Under the pieces are notes generated by a model that was given only the letters and a program-made list of their open reading frames with translations, did not search any database and was not told the origin of the DNA. A DNA stretch of 6,050 nt from a bacterium (GTDB taxonomy: Bacteria > Actinomycetota > Humimicrobiia > Humimicrobiales > Humimicrobiaceae): assembly GCA_030611285.1 (NCBI GenBank), contig JAUWQC010000068.1, positions 1 to 6,050 on the forward strand, in the 5' to 3' direction. Position numbers and translations under genes: made by a program. Shown here in pieces: positions 1 to 5,178 of this stretch. Position 1 is the stretch's first letter. Each line of letters starts with the position of its first letter.

Positions 1-206
1 CCAGAAATCAGGCAGAATTATTTAACAATTCATTAAATCTGACTGGAATTATTTTAACTAAAACCGACAGCACTTCTAAGGGCGGAATAGTGATTACCAT
101 AAAGAATGATCTGGATATTCCTATAAAACTGGTTACCAATGGTGAAAAATTAGAAGACATATGTTATTTTGATCCAGTCAGATTCACTAAATTGATATTC
201 TCTTAA
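1..206 (+). CDS. ftsY: FtsY, signal recognition particle receptor GTPase (C-terminal fragment)
   Basis: This is the last 67 codons of an SRP-family GTPase; the frame opens at base 3 and stops at TAA 204-206. Visible landmarks are the hydrophobic strand GIILTK leading into the G4 guanine-specificity motif TKTD (fragment residues 19-22), then STSKGG, the closing-loop segment TNGEK (45-49), and a final DPVRFTKLIF helix. The short ending after that helix with no M domain is typical of FtsY and excludes Ffh. FtsY is the membrane-associated receptor that docks the ribosome-nascent chain-SRP complex through paired GTP hydrolysis with Ffh, whose gene follows 32 nt later. Two departures from the usual family pattern are visible: Thr replaces Leu in TKLD, and the first Gly of the usual GxGE closing loop is Thr. 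The 5' part of the gene lies outside the window. Confidence 0.93.
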   Translation, partial: RNQAELFNNSLNLTGIILTKTDSTSKGGIVITIKNDLDIPIKLVTNGEKLEDICYFDPVRFTKLIFS

Positions 207-221
207 TTTGAAACTTATAAT
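192..221 (+). promoter_or_regulatory. candidate sigma-A promoter for ffh
   Basis: TTGATA (192-197) and TATAAT (216-221) are separated by 18 nt, giving 5/6 and 6/6 matches to the sigma-70/sigma-A consensus. The -35 element lies in the last codons of ftsY. Predicted initiation near 228 would fall inside the ffh Shine-Dalgarno AAAGGGA (224-230), so a transcript from here would have a very short leader that may lose part of the ribosome site. That tension, plus the AT-rich background, keeps the confidence moderate. Confidence 0.45.
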
Positions 222-238
222 AGAAAGGGATTTTGTAA

Positions 239-1567
239 ATGTTCGATCTGCTCACAGCCAAATTTGAAGATTTGTTTTATAAAATAAGAAATAAAGGGAA
301 ATTAAGCCCTAATGATTTAGATAGCGCTTTAAGGGAGATCAAGCTGGCTTTGCTGGAAGCTGATGTAAATTTTAAAGTGGTTAAAGAATTTATAGAAAAT
401 GTAAAGGCGAAGGCAACAGGTGAGAAGATATTGGAGAGCCTGACTCCTTATCAGCATGTAGTAAAAATAGTAAATGAAGAGATTATAAGAATGCTGGGTT
501 CAAGCAGTGGCGGTATTAGTTTTGCTTCCGGAGGGCCTACAATTATAATGGCAGTTGGACTTCAGGGCTCTGGAAAAACTTCGTCTGTTATTAAATTAGC
601 TAATTTTTTAAAAACTAAATTCCAGAAGAAGGTATCTGTGGTAGCTGCAGATGTATACAGGCCGGCTGCAGTACTACAGCTGGAAGATATGGCAAAAAAT
701 ATAGATGTGGATGTTTATTCTGAAAATAATTCAGACCCGCTATCCATATCGGTAAAAGGGGTAGAATTATTTAAAAAATCCGGGAGTGATGTAATCATAA
801 TTGATACTGCCGGAAGGTTACATATTGATGAAAATATGATGGATGAGATTGCAAATATCAGAAATAAGATAAGGCCACATCAAATATATCTGGTATTGGA
901 TGCCATGACCGGTCAGGAAGCTGTAAATATTGCCCACAGTTTTAACCTGCGGGTTGGATGTGATGGAATAATCCTGACTAAATTGGACAGTGATACCAGG
1001 GGAGGCGCTGCGCTCTCAGTATATTATGTGGTTAAAAAACCGGTAAAATTTGTATCTGATGGGGAGAAAATCGAGGATTTTGATATATTTTACCCGGACC
1101 GGATAGCTTCCAGAATATTAGGTAAGGGCGATGTTTTAACACTTATTGAAAAAGCGGAAAAAGTAGTAAGTGAAAAAGAGGCGAAGAGAATCGAAGAGAA
1201 AATTTACAGGAATGAATTAAATTTTGAGGATTTTGTTGTGCAGCTGAGGAGTTTAAAGAAGATGGGGTCAATAGATAAAATATTTTCGATGATGCCCATA
1301 GTCAATAAAAGTAAAATATTTAAAAAAGTAAATTTAGATGATTCGCACCTGTCTCGTATAGAAGCCATAATTAATTCTATGACTGTGGATGAAAGAAGAA
1401 AACCGCATATAATTAACGGCAGCAGAAAAAAGAGAATAGCAAAAGGAAGCGGCAGTTCTGTATCAGAAGTAAATAAACTACTGGAACAATTTAGCAAAAC
1501 AAAACAGATGTTAAAACAATTTTCAGGGCTGAAAGGGAAATTTAATTTACCTCTTGGTAAATTTTAG
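239..1567 (+). CDS. ffh: Ffh/SRP54, signal recognition particle GTPase
   Basis: This 442-residue protein has the usual length for bacterial Ffh. It binds signal sequences emerging from the ribosome and, with 4.5S RNA and FtsY, targets them to the translocon. Domains in order: helical N domain (about 1-90); GTPase G domain with P-loop GLQGSGKT (107-114), DVYRPAA (138-144), DTAGR (189-193) and TKLD (247-250); then the M domain (about 320-442) with the 4.5S RNA-binding segment containing RRKPHIINGSRKKRIAKGSG (386-405). The ATG is preceded by AAAGGGA with 8 nt spacing. Oddities: the closing loop reads VSDGEK (272-277) where GxGE is usual, and the M domain has only about five Met residues although this domain is named for Met richness. 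No ylxM lies upstream and no 4.5S RNA gene is visible here. Identity is certain. Confidence 0.98.
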   Translation: MFDLLTAKFEDLFYKIRNKGKLSPNDLDSALREIKLALLEADVNFKVVKEFIENVKAKATGEKILESLTPYQHVVKIVNEEIIRMLGSSSGGISFASGGPTIIMAVGLQGSGKTSSVIKLANFLKTKFQKKVSVVAADVYRPAAVLQLEDMAKNIDVDVYSENNSDPLSISVKGVELFKKSGSDVIIIDTAGRLHIDENMMDEIANIRNKIRPHQIYLVLDAMTGQEAVNIAHSFNLRVGCDGIILTKLDSDTRGGAALSVYYVVKKPVKFVSDGEKIEDFDIFYPDRIASRILGKGDVLTLIEKAEKVVSEKEAKRIEEKIYRNELNFEDFVVQLRSLKKMGSIDKIFSMMPIVNKSKIFKKVNLDDSHLSRIEAIINSMTVDERRKPHIINGSRKKRIAKGSGSSVSEVNKLLEQFSKTKQMLKQFSGLKGKFNLPLGKF

Positions 1568-1580
1568 GTAAAAAAATATT

Positions 1581-1608
1581 TTGCAAGTTTTATAGAAAAA
1601 TATATAAT
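1581..1608 (+). promoter_or_regulatory. candidate sigma-A promoter for rpsP-khpA
   Basis: In the 86-nt ffh-rpsP gap, TTGCAA (1581-1586) and TATAAT (1603-1608) are 16 nt apart. Shifting the -35 by one base to TTTGCA gives 17 nt and an equal score. The -10 is a perfect match. Initiation near 1615 would leave a leader of about 39 nt carrying the GGAGG at 1642-1646, a sensible arrangement. This is the widest gap in the cluster before yraN, which also fits a transcription start. Confidence 0.55.
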
Positions 1609-1641
1609 TATGAAAGCATGAAGCTATCTATTTAGGAATTT

Positions 1642-1656
1642 GGAGGTTATGGATTG
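1642..1656 (+). promoter_or_regulatory. Shine-Dalgarno and TTG start of rpsP
   Basis: GGAGG at 1642-1646 is 7 nt before the TTG at 1654-1656. A nearer ATG at 1649-1651 is out of frame with rpsP and reads only ATG-GAT-TGA. The TTG is the only start that yields the family N-terminus (M)[10 protein letters not shown], so a TTG start is chosen with confidence. Confidence 0.8.
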
Positions 1657-1899
1657 AGTGTAAAGATCAGGTTGGCTAGAATGGGTTCAAAAAAGAGGCC
1701 TTTTTACAGAATTGTGGTAGCGGATATTAGGTCGCCAAGAGATGGAAGGTTCATTGAAAAAATAGGCATATATGATCCAAAATGTGATCCATCGAGAATA
1801 GAAGTGGATAGAGATAAAGCTCTTGATTGGATTAAGAAAGGTGCAAGACCGACAGATACAGTTCAAAGACTTTTTGATAAAATTGATTTAAAGAAGTAG
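1654..1899 (+). CDS. rpsP: 30S ribosomal protein bS16
   Basis: This is an 81-residue protein of normal bS16 length that binds 16S rRNA and is needed for 30S assembly. The N-terminus [20 protein letters not shown], the following [21 protein letters not shown] and the late segment [13 protein letters not shown] are the family signature. It begins with TTG because no in-frame ATG or GTG gives the conserved N-terminus. The site is GGAGG with 7 nt spacing. It follows ffh after 86 nt, which hold a probable promoter, and precedes khpA by 29 nt. Co-location with rimM is meaningful because RimM acts during 30S maturation, as bS16 does. Confidence 0.98.
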   Translation: MSVKIRLARMGSKKRPFYRIVVADIRSPRDGRFIEKIGIYDPKCDPSRIEVDRDKALDWIKKGARPTDTVQRLFDKIDLKK

Positions 1900-1928
1900 T
1901 TATTACAACTTAGACTGGAGGTAAAATA

Positions 1929-2162
1929 GTGAAAGAGCTACTGGAGTCCATAGTAAAAGAGTTAGTTGACAGCCCGGATGATGTTGAAATTACAGAAGAG
2001 GAGGAAGATGACAGAACAGTGATTTTTAAACTAAAAGTAGCAGAAGATGATCTGGGAAAAGTAATTGGGAAAAAAGGAAGAACCGCAAATGCTCTGAGGG
2101 TTTTAATGAGAGCTGCATCTGCTAAAAGAGGTAAATCCTCTATTGTTAAGATTTTGGATTGA
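1929..2162 (+). CDS. khpA: KhpA, small KH-domain RNA-binding protein (YlqC family)
   Basis: A 77-residue protein, nearly all of it one KH domain. The RNA-binding loop GKKG is at 47-50 in the context VIGKKGRTANALRVLMRAAS, matching the YlqC/KhpA family that always sits between rpsP and rimM. In Firmicutes, KhpA partners with KhpB/Jag and affects cell elongation and RNA regulation; that role is family knowledge, not visible here. An acidic stretch (ITEEEEDD, about 21-28) precedes the beta strand. The start is GTG, set by GGAGG at 1917-1921 with 7 nt spacing, and the stop is TGA. The gene probably shares the rpsP transcript. Confidence 0.95.
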   Translation: MKELLESIVKELVDSPDDVEITEEEEDDRTVIFKLKVAEDDLGKVIGKKGRTANALRVLMRAASAKRGKSSIVKILD

Positions 2163-2211
2163 TAATTTAATATATAAATATAGATAGATTTTTTTAAACA
2201 GGCACCGGTAA

Positions 2212-2766
2212 ATGTCAGAAGTAAGTGTAGATGCAAGGTTAATTGGGATAATTGGTAAGCCGCATGGAATAAAAGGAGAAATAACTGTAATGTTGCTTAC
2301 TGATTATCCCAAAACTGTTAAAAGTGGAGATGCTCTTTTTTTTGATGAAAAATGTAAGAAGAAAATAGAGGTTGAAAGTATTAGATGGAAGAAAATAAAA
2401 AGATCTTACATGCCGGTAATTAAATTTAAAGGTATAGACAGCAGAAATGAAGCTGAAAAATTAAAAGGCGTAAGTCTCTTCCGGAGCATAAAAGACAGTC
2501 CTGAACTAAAAGAGGATGAATACTGGGTAGACGATATAATAAATTGTCTGGTTTATACAAAAAATAATATTTTTGTTGGTAAGGTAGTAAATGTAGAGAA
2601 ATTTGCAGCAAATGATAATTTAGCAGTAAAAATAGAGAATAAGGATTTAGATATAAGAGATTCAGATGGTGGTATTCTCTATATTCCGGTTATTGAAGAT
2701 TATATTGAAAGTATAAATCTAGAAGATAAAAAAATAATATTAAAAAAAATTCCGGAATATATTTGA
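2212..2766 (+). CDS. rimM: RimM, 16S rRNA processing / 30S maturation factor
   Basis: This 184-residue protein has the two-domain RimM plan. The N-terminal beta-barrel carries the signature GKPHGIKGE (15-23). A PRC-barrel begins around EYWVDDII (103-110) and ends with LYIPVIEDYIESINLEDKKI, the typical C-terminus. RimM binds bS19 and helps mature the 16S 3' (head) domain. The ATG at 2212 fits the family N-terminus, but the site in front is poor: AGG at 2200-2202 with 9 nt spacing and a T7 run upstream. The gap after khpA is 49 nt and AT-rich, with no convincing promoter. Stop is TGA. Confidence 0.95.
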   Translation: MSEVSVDARLIGIIGKPHGIKGEITVMLLTDYPKTVKSGDALFFDEKCKKKIEVESIRWKKIKRSYMPVIKFKGIDSRNEAEKLKGVSLFRSIKDSPELKEDEYWVDDIINCLVYTKNNIFVGKVVNVEKFAANDNLAVKIENKDLDIRDSDGGILYIPVIEDYIESINLEDKKIILKKIPEYI

Positions 2767-2810
2767 ATTTGTTATTTTTTATCACATTTTAAAACCTTTT
2801 CATTTGAAAG

Positions 2811-3512
2811 ATGCTAAAAATAGATGTGGTGACCATTTTCCCAGATATGTTCGATAATATTATCGAGTTTGGGGTGCTAAAGGAAGCTTTTAAAAAAAAT
2901 ATCTGCCGGCTGAATATATACAACTTAAGAAATTTCTCGAATTATAAGCGCGGCAGGGTTGATGATAGACCGTATGGTGGAGGTCCAGGTATGGTACTGA
3001 TGCCGGAACCTATAGATGATGCAATTACTTTCATTAAAAAAAAGAATAAAATTAAAAAGAAAGAAAAGCAGAAGGTGGTATTGCTTACTCCCAGGGGAGA
3101 AAAGTTGAACCAGAATAAATTAAAGTATCTGGTAAATCTTGAAAATATAATACTTATTTGTGGAAGGTATGAAGGTGTTGACCAGAGAGTGATAGATTCT
3201 CTTATCGATTTTGGTATCTCCATAGGTGATTATGTATTAACCGGAGGTGAAATTCCGGCAATGGTTATAATAGATGGAGTAATAAGGCTGCTTCCAGGTG
3301 TAGTCGGAAAAGAAGAATCTTTAAAGTCGGAATCATTTGAGAACAATCTGCTTGATTATCCCCAGTACACAAGACCACCAGTTTTTAAGGGAATGGCTGT
3401 TCCTAAAATTCTTTTAAGCGGGAACCATAAAGATATTAAAAAGTGGAGAAAAGAAAAATCACTGGAAATAACCAGAATAAGAAGGCCGGATTTAATTGAC
3501 AAAGATGGTTAA
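2811..3512 (+). CDS. trmD: TrmD, tRNA (guanine-37-N1)-methyltransferase
   Basis: A 233-residue SPOUT-class enzyme that transfers methyl from SAM to N1 of G37 in tRNAs, preventing +1 frameshifting. Motifs: DDRPYGGGPGM (51-61), LLTPRGEKL (91-99), CGRYEGVDQR (117-126), SIGDYVLTGGE (137-147), then LDYPQYTRPP (181-190) and SGNHKDI (203-209). The middle motifs form the knotted SAM site. Arg159 aligns with E. coli Arg154. The residue aligned with the E. coli catalytic Asp169 is Glu174 (context SESF against EDSF), noted as a finding. A lysine-rich stretch (76-88) is slightly longer than the E. coli equivalent. The protein stops soon after RRPDLI, lacking the longer tail of the E. coli enzyme. The Shine-Dalgarno is weak: GAAAG directly abuts the ATG. 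Confidence 0.97.
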   Translation: MLKIDVVTIFPDMFDNIIEFGVLKEAFKKNICRLNIYNLRNFSNYKRGRVDDRPYGGGPGMVLMPEPIDDAITFIKKKNKIKKKEKQKVVLLTPRGEKLNQNKLKYLVNLENIILICGRYEGVDQRVIDSLIDFGISIGDYVLTGGEIPAMVIIDGVIRLLPGVVGKEESLKSESFENNLLDYPQYTRPPVFKGMAVPKILLSGNHKDIKKWRKEKSLEITRIRRPDLIDKDG

Positions 3513-3524
3513 ATTCATTATATT
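3496..3524 (+). promoter_or_regulatory. strong candidate sigma-A promoter for rplS
   Basis: A perfect TTGACA (3496-3501) and a TATATT (3519-3524) are separated by exactly 17 nt. This is the best promoter match in the window. The -35 lies in the last trmD codons (Ile-Asp-Lys) and the -10 just after the trmD stop. Initiation near 3531 gives a leader of about 38 nt ending with the rplS GGAGG. It would let bL19 be made at ribosomal-protein levels independently of the weakly initiated trmD. Confidence 0.6.
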
Positions 3525-3568
3525 TGTTTGGTTCTTATTAGAATGAAAAGAGATAGGCTGGAGGTAAG

Positions 3569-3910
3569 ATGAATAAATTGGATAAAATAGAAAGTAAATA
3601 TATAAAGACTGATATACCCGAATTTAGTCCGGGAGATAAAGTAAGAGTCAAGATAAAAATTAGCGAGGAAAATAAGGACAGAATTCAGGTCCTTGAAGGA
3701 ATTGTAATGAAGATTAAAGGCTCCGGTATTAATAAAACATTTACGGTAAGAAAGATCTCTTTTAATAATGTAGGTGTTGAAAGAACATTTCTTTTAAATT
3801 CACCTGTAATTCAGTCTATCGAAAAGGTTAAGGAAGGCGCAGTAAGAAGGGCTAAATTATATTACCTTAGAGATAAAATTGGTAAAAAATCAAAAATTAA
3901 GTCTAAATAA
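3569..3910 (+). CDS. rplS: 50S ribosomal protein bL19
   Basis: A 113-residue protein of normal bL19 length; bL19 lies at the 30S-50S interface. Signature segments are FSPGDKVRVKIKI (19-31), RIQVLEGIVMKIKGSG (38-53), FTVRKISFNNVGVERTF and the nearly invariant GAVRRAKLYYLRDKIGK close to the C-terminus. The ATG follows GGAGGT (3560-3565) with short spacing. The gene has its own probable promoter at the trmD end. A small TTCT-TATT-AGAA inverted repeat in the leader (about 3533-3544) is too short to be called a regulatory structure. lepB follows after 28 nt. Confidence 0.98.
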   Translation: MNKLDKIESKYIKTDIPEFSPGDKVRVKIKISEENKDRIQVLEGIVMKIKGSGINKTFTVRKISFNNVGVERTFLLNSPVIQSIEKVKEGAVRRAKLYYLRDKIGKKSKIKSK

Positions 3911-3932
3911 ATATGTAATGATTTGACTTTTT
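3899..3932 (+). terminator. weak candidate intrinsic terminator/attenuator after rplS
   Basis: AAGTCTAAAT (3899-3908) can pair with ATTTGACTT (3921-3929) with one bulged T and a 12-nt loop, and the 3' arm runs into a short T tract (to 3932). The stem overlaps the rplS stop codon and lies just before lepB. It is AT-rich and short, so at most a partial terminator that could lower lepB expression relative to rplS. It could be chance in this composition. Confidence 0.2.
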
Positions 3933-3938
3933 GTATTA

Positions 3939-4484
3939 ATGCCTCTTGAGATTAAGGATAAACAGATTAATGCCAAAGATAAAATCTTAAAAGAATTTTT
4001 AAGATATGCTGTTGTTATTTTAGCAGCAATAATATCAGCCACTCTGATTAGAATTTTTATATTTGAACCTTTCATTGTTCCCACTCCTTCTATGGAACCT
4101 AACTTAAAAGTCGGAGATAGAGTTATAATCAATAAACTTGCATATAAATTTGGCACTGTTAAAAGAGAAGACATTGTAGCATTTCATTCTCCTTTGGAAC
4201 AAAAAGACCTGGTCAAGAGAGTTATCGCTGTAGAAGGTGATGGAATTACTCTAACCAGCGAAGGTGAAATTTTCATAAGTGGTGAAAAAATCTCTGAAAG
4301 CTACCTGCCATCCAATCAGAATATATACTATGTAAACCAGATCATAGTTGTCGGTGAAGGTGAGGTATTTGTAATGGGAGACAACAGGAATAACAGTTTT
4401 GATAGCAGATTTTTTGGAACAGTTGCAGAAGATGACATATTCGGGGAGTTAGTTGTAATTTACTGGCCTCCGTCCAGGTGGTAA
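3939..4484 (+). CDS. lepB: signal peptidase I (type I leader peptidase, S26 family)
   Basis: A 181-residue membrane serine protease that removes signal peptides from exported preproteins on the outer face of the cytoplasmic membrane. One N-terminal transmembrane segment spans about 22-42. The catalytic Ser51 sits in PTPSMEP (48-54). The catalytic Lys93 is in the box DLVKRVIAVEGD (90-101). GDNRNNSFDSR (147-157) is the conserved C-terminal box. A single TM segment and compact size match the Gram-positive or P-type enzymes and not the longer E. coli LepB. The ATG at 3939 is the only usual start before the TM segment, but no Shine-Dalgarno precedes it (the upstream is TTTGACTTTTTGTATTA). Its position between rplS and rnhB resembles actinobacterial order. 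Confidence 0.96.
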   Translation: MPLEIKDKQINAKDKILKEFLRYAVVILAAIISATLIRIFIFEPFIVPTPSMEPNLKVGDRVIINKLAYKFGTVKREDIVAFHSPLEQKDLVKRVIAVEGDGITLTSEGEIFISGEKISESYLPSNQNIYYVNQIIVVGEGEVFVMGDNRNNSFDSRFFGTVAEDDIFGELVVIYWPPSRW

Positions 4485-4499
4485 TTTTTTTATATTATT

Positions 4500-5123
4500 G
4501 TGGAATTTAAAGAAATAAAAAGGCTGGCGAATTTATGCAGATATGAGGATGATCTGTATATTGCGGGCTATGAAAAAATAGCCGGGGTTGATGAAGTGGG
4601 AAGAGGCTCTTTAGCTGGACCCCTGGTTGCAGCGGCTGTCATTCTGGATAAAAGGAAGCTAATAATAGAAAATATAAATGACTCGAAAAAACTCACCGAA
4701 AACAAAAGAAAGCATATTTTTAAAAAAATAATTAGAAGCTGCTTGTGCTGGTCAGTAGTAAAAATCCCTCCTGATGAAATTGATCGTCTGTCAATAACAA
4801 AAGCGAATGCAATTGCATTTAAAAGAGCAATTGACAGCTTAAAAATAAAACCGGATATTGTTTTATCAGATTTTATTAATATAGATTTAGGTACCGGATA
4901 TTTACCACTTGTTAATGGCGACGAGCTTAGTATTTCCATTGCAGCTGCATCAATAGTTGCGAAAGTAATCAGAGACCAGATAATGTTTAAGCTTTCGAGT
5001 TATTATCCTGAATATGGATTTGAGCATAACAAGGGTTACGGCACCAGAAAACATTTAAAATCTCTTCAAAAGTATGGACCCACTATGATTCATAGAGTAT
5101 CTTTTAGAGGTGTTTTAAGTTAA
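4500..5123 (+). CDS. rnhB: ribonuclease HII
   Basis: A 207-residue RNase HII, which cuts RNA in RNA-DNA hybrids and initiates removal of single ribonucleotides misincorporated into DNA. Acidic metal ligands are Asp31 and Glu32 in GVDEVGRG (29-36), Asp124 in VLSDF, and Asp141 in NGDELSISIAAASIVAK. The late segment YGFEHNKGYGTRKH followed by HRVSF is typical. The GTG at 4500 gives a short N-terminal lead (LYIAGYEKIAG) before the first catalytic motif, as in many homologues. No other ATG, GTG or TTG lies in frame before that motif. The 15-nt gap after lepB is T-rich with no Shine-Dalgarno; the nearest AGGTGG is 18 nt away, too far. The stop overlaps the extended yraN reading frame. Confidence 0.96.
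   Translation: MEFKEIKRLANLCRYEDDLYIAGYEKIAGVDEVGRGSLAGPLVAAAVILDKRKLIIENINDSKKLTENKRKHIFKKIIRSCLCWSVVKIPPDEIDRLSITKANAIAFKRAIDSLKIKPDIVLSDFINIDLGTGYLPLVNGDELSISIAAASIVAKVIRDQIMFKLSSYYPEYGFEHNKGYGTRKHLKSLQKYGPTMIHRVSFRGVLS
5107..5121 (+). promoter_or_regulatory. candidate ribosome site for an upstream, non-canonical yraN start
   Basis: GAGGT (5107-5111, within AGAGGTG) lies inside the end of rnhB, exactly 7 nt before a GTT codon at 5119-5121 that is the first sense codon of the open yraN frame. The spacing equals that of rpsP and khpA. GTT is one base from GTG. The site also encodes the Arg-Gly of the RnhB tail, so coincidence is possible. Confidence 0.35.
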
Positions 5124-5178
5124 TAGTTTTAACAGGAAAATTATAGGAAAAATAGGGGAGTTTATTGCCCGGAAACAT
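5119..5178 (+). other. in-frame N-terminal coding extension of yraN without a canonical start codon
   Basis: These 20 codons are open, in frame with yraN, and read VNSFNRKIIG followed by KIGEFIARKH. The GxxGExxA pattern is the conserved first helix of the YraN/UPF0102 family and supplies its predicted catalytic Glu (Glu14 counting from 5119). The frame is closed upstream by TAA 5116-5118, and no ATG, GTG, TTG or CTG lies in it. Candidate non-canonical starts are GTT 5119, ATT 5140 and ATA 5152. A lost start codon or a sequence error are alternatives. Confidence 0.7.

Noticed and set aside
1204..1497. Minus-strand open frames opposite ffh and similar ones opposite khpA, rimM, trmD, lepB and rnhB
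   Set aside because: They lie wholly or mostly antisense to well-identified genes, show no recognisable domain, and follow from the low stop density on the complementary strand. Treated as shadows.
2154..2184. Promoter-like TTGGAT and TATAGA between khpA and rimM
   Set aside because: Spacing of 19 nt and two poor hexamers in very AT-rich DNA; no better than background.
1900..2211. Search for tRNA, 4.5S RNA, CRISPR repeats or mobile-element ends in the intergenic gaps
   Set aside because: All gaps are 15-86 nt, have no cloverleaf, direct repeat array or inverted terminal repeats, and are explained by ribosome sites and promoters.
2747..2780. AAATTC/GAATTT hairpin followed by GTTATTTTTT at the rimM-trmD junction
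   Set aside because: Only 6 bp with one G-C pair and a 12-nt loop; the T tract is interrupted. Too weak to call a terminator.
3036..3044. dnaX-like slippery heptamer A-AAA-AAG in frame in the Lys-rich part of trmD
   Set aside because: No downstream stem-loop or upstream stimulatory SD is visible, and a similar in-frame heptamer occurs at 1689-1695 in the conserved Ser-Lys-Lys of rpsP. Expected by chance in Lys-rich, AT-rich genes.
3533..3544. TTCT-TATT-AGAA inverted repeat in the rplS leader as an autoregulatory structure
   Set aside because: A 4-bp A/T-dominated stem is not significant by itself; no match to a known leader can be asserted by eye.
3923..3928. TTGACT resembling a -35 before lepB
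   Set aside because: No acceptable -10 at 16-19 nt; that position holds lepB coding sequence without a TATAAT-like hexamer.
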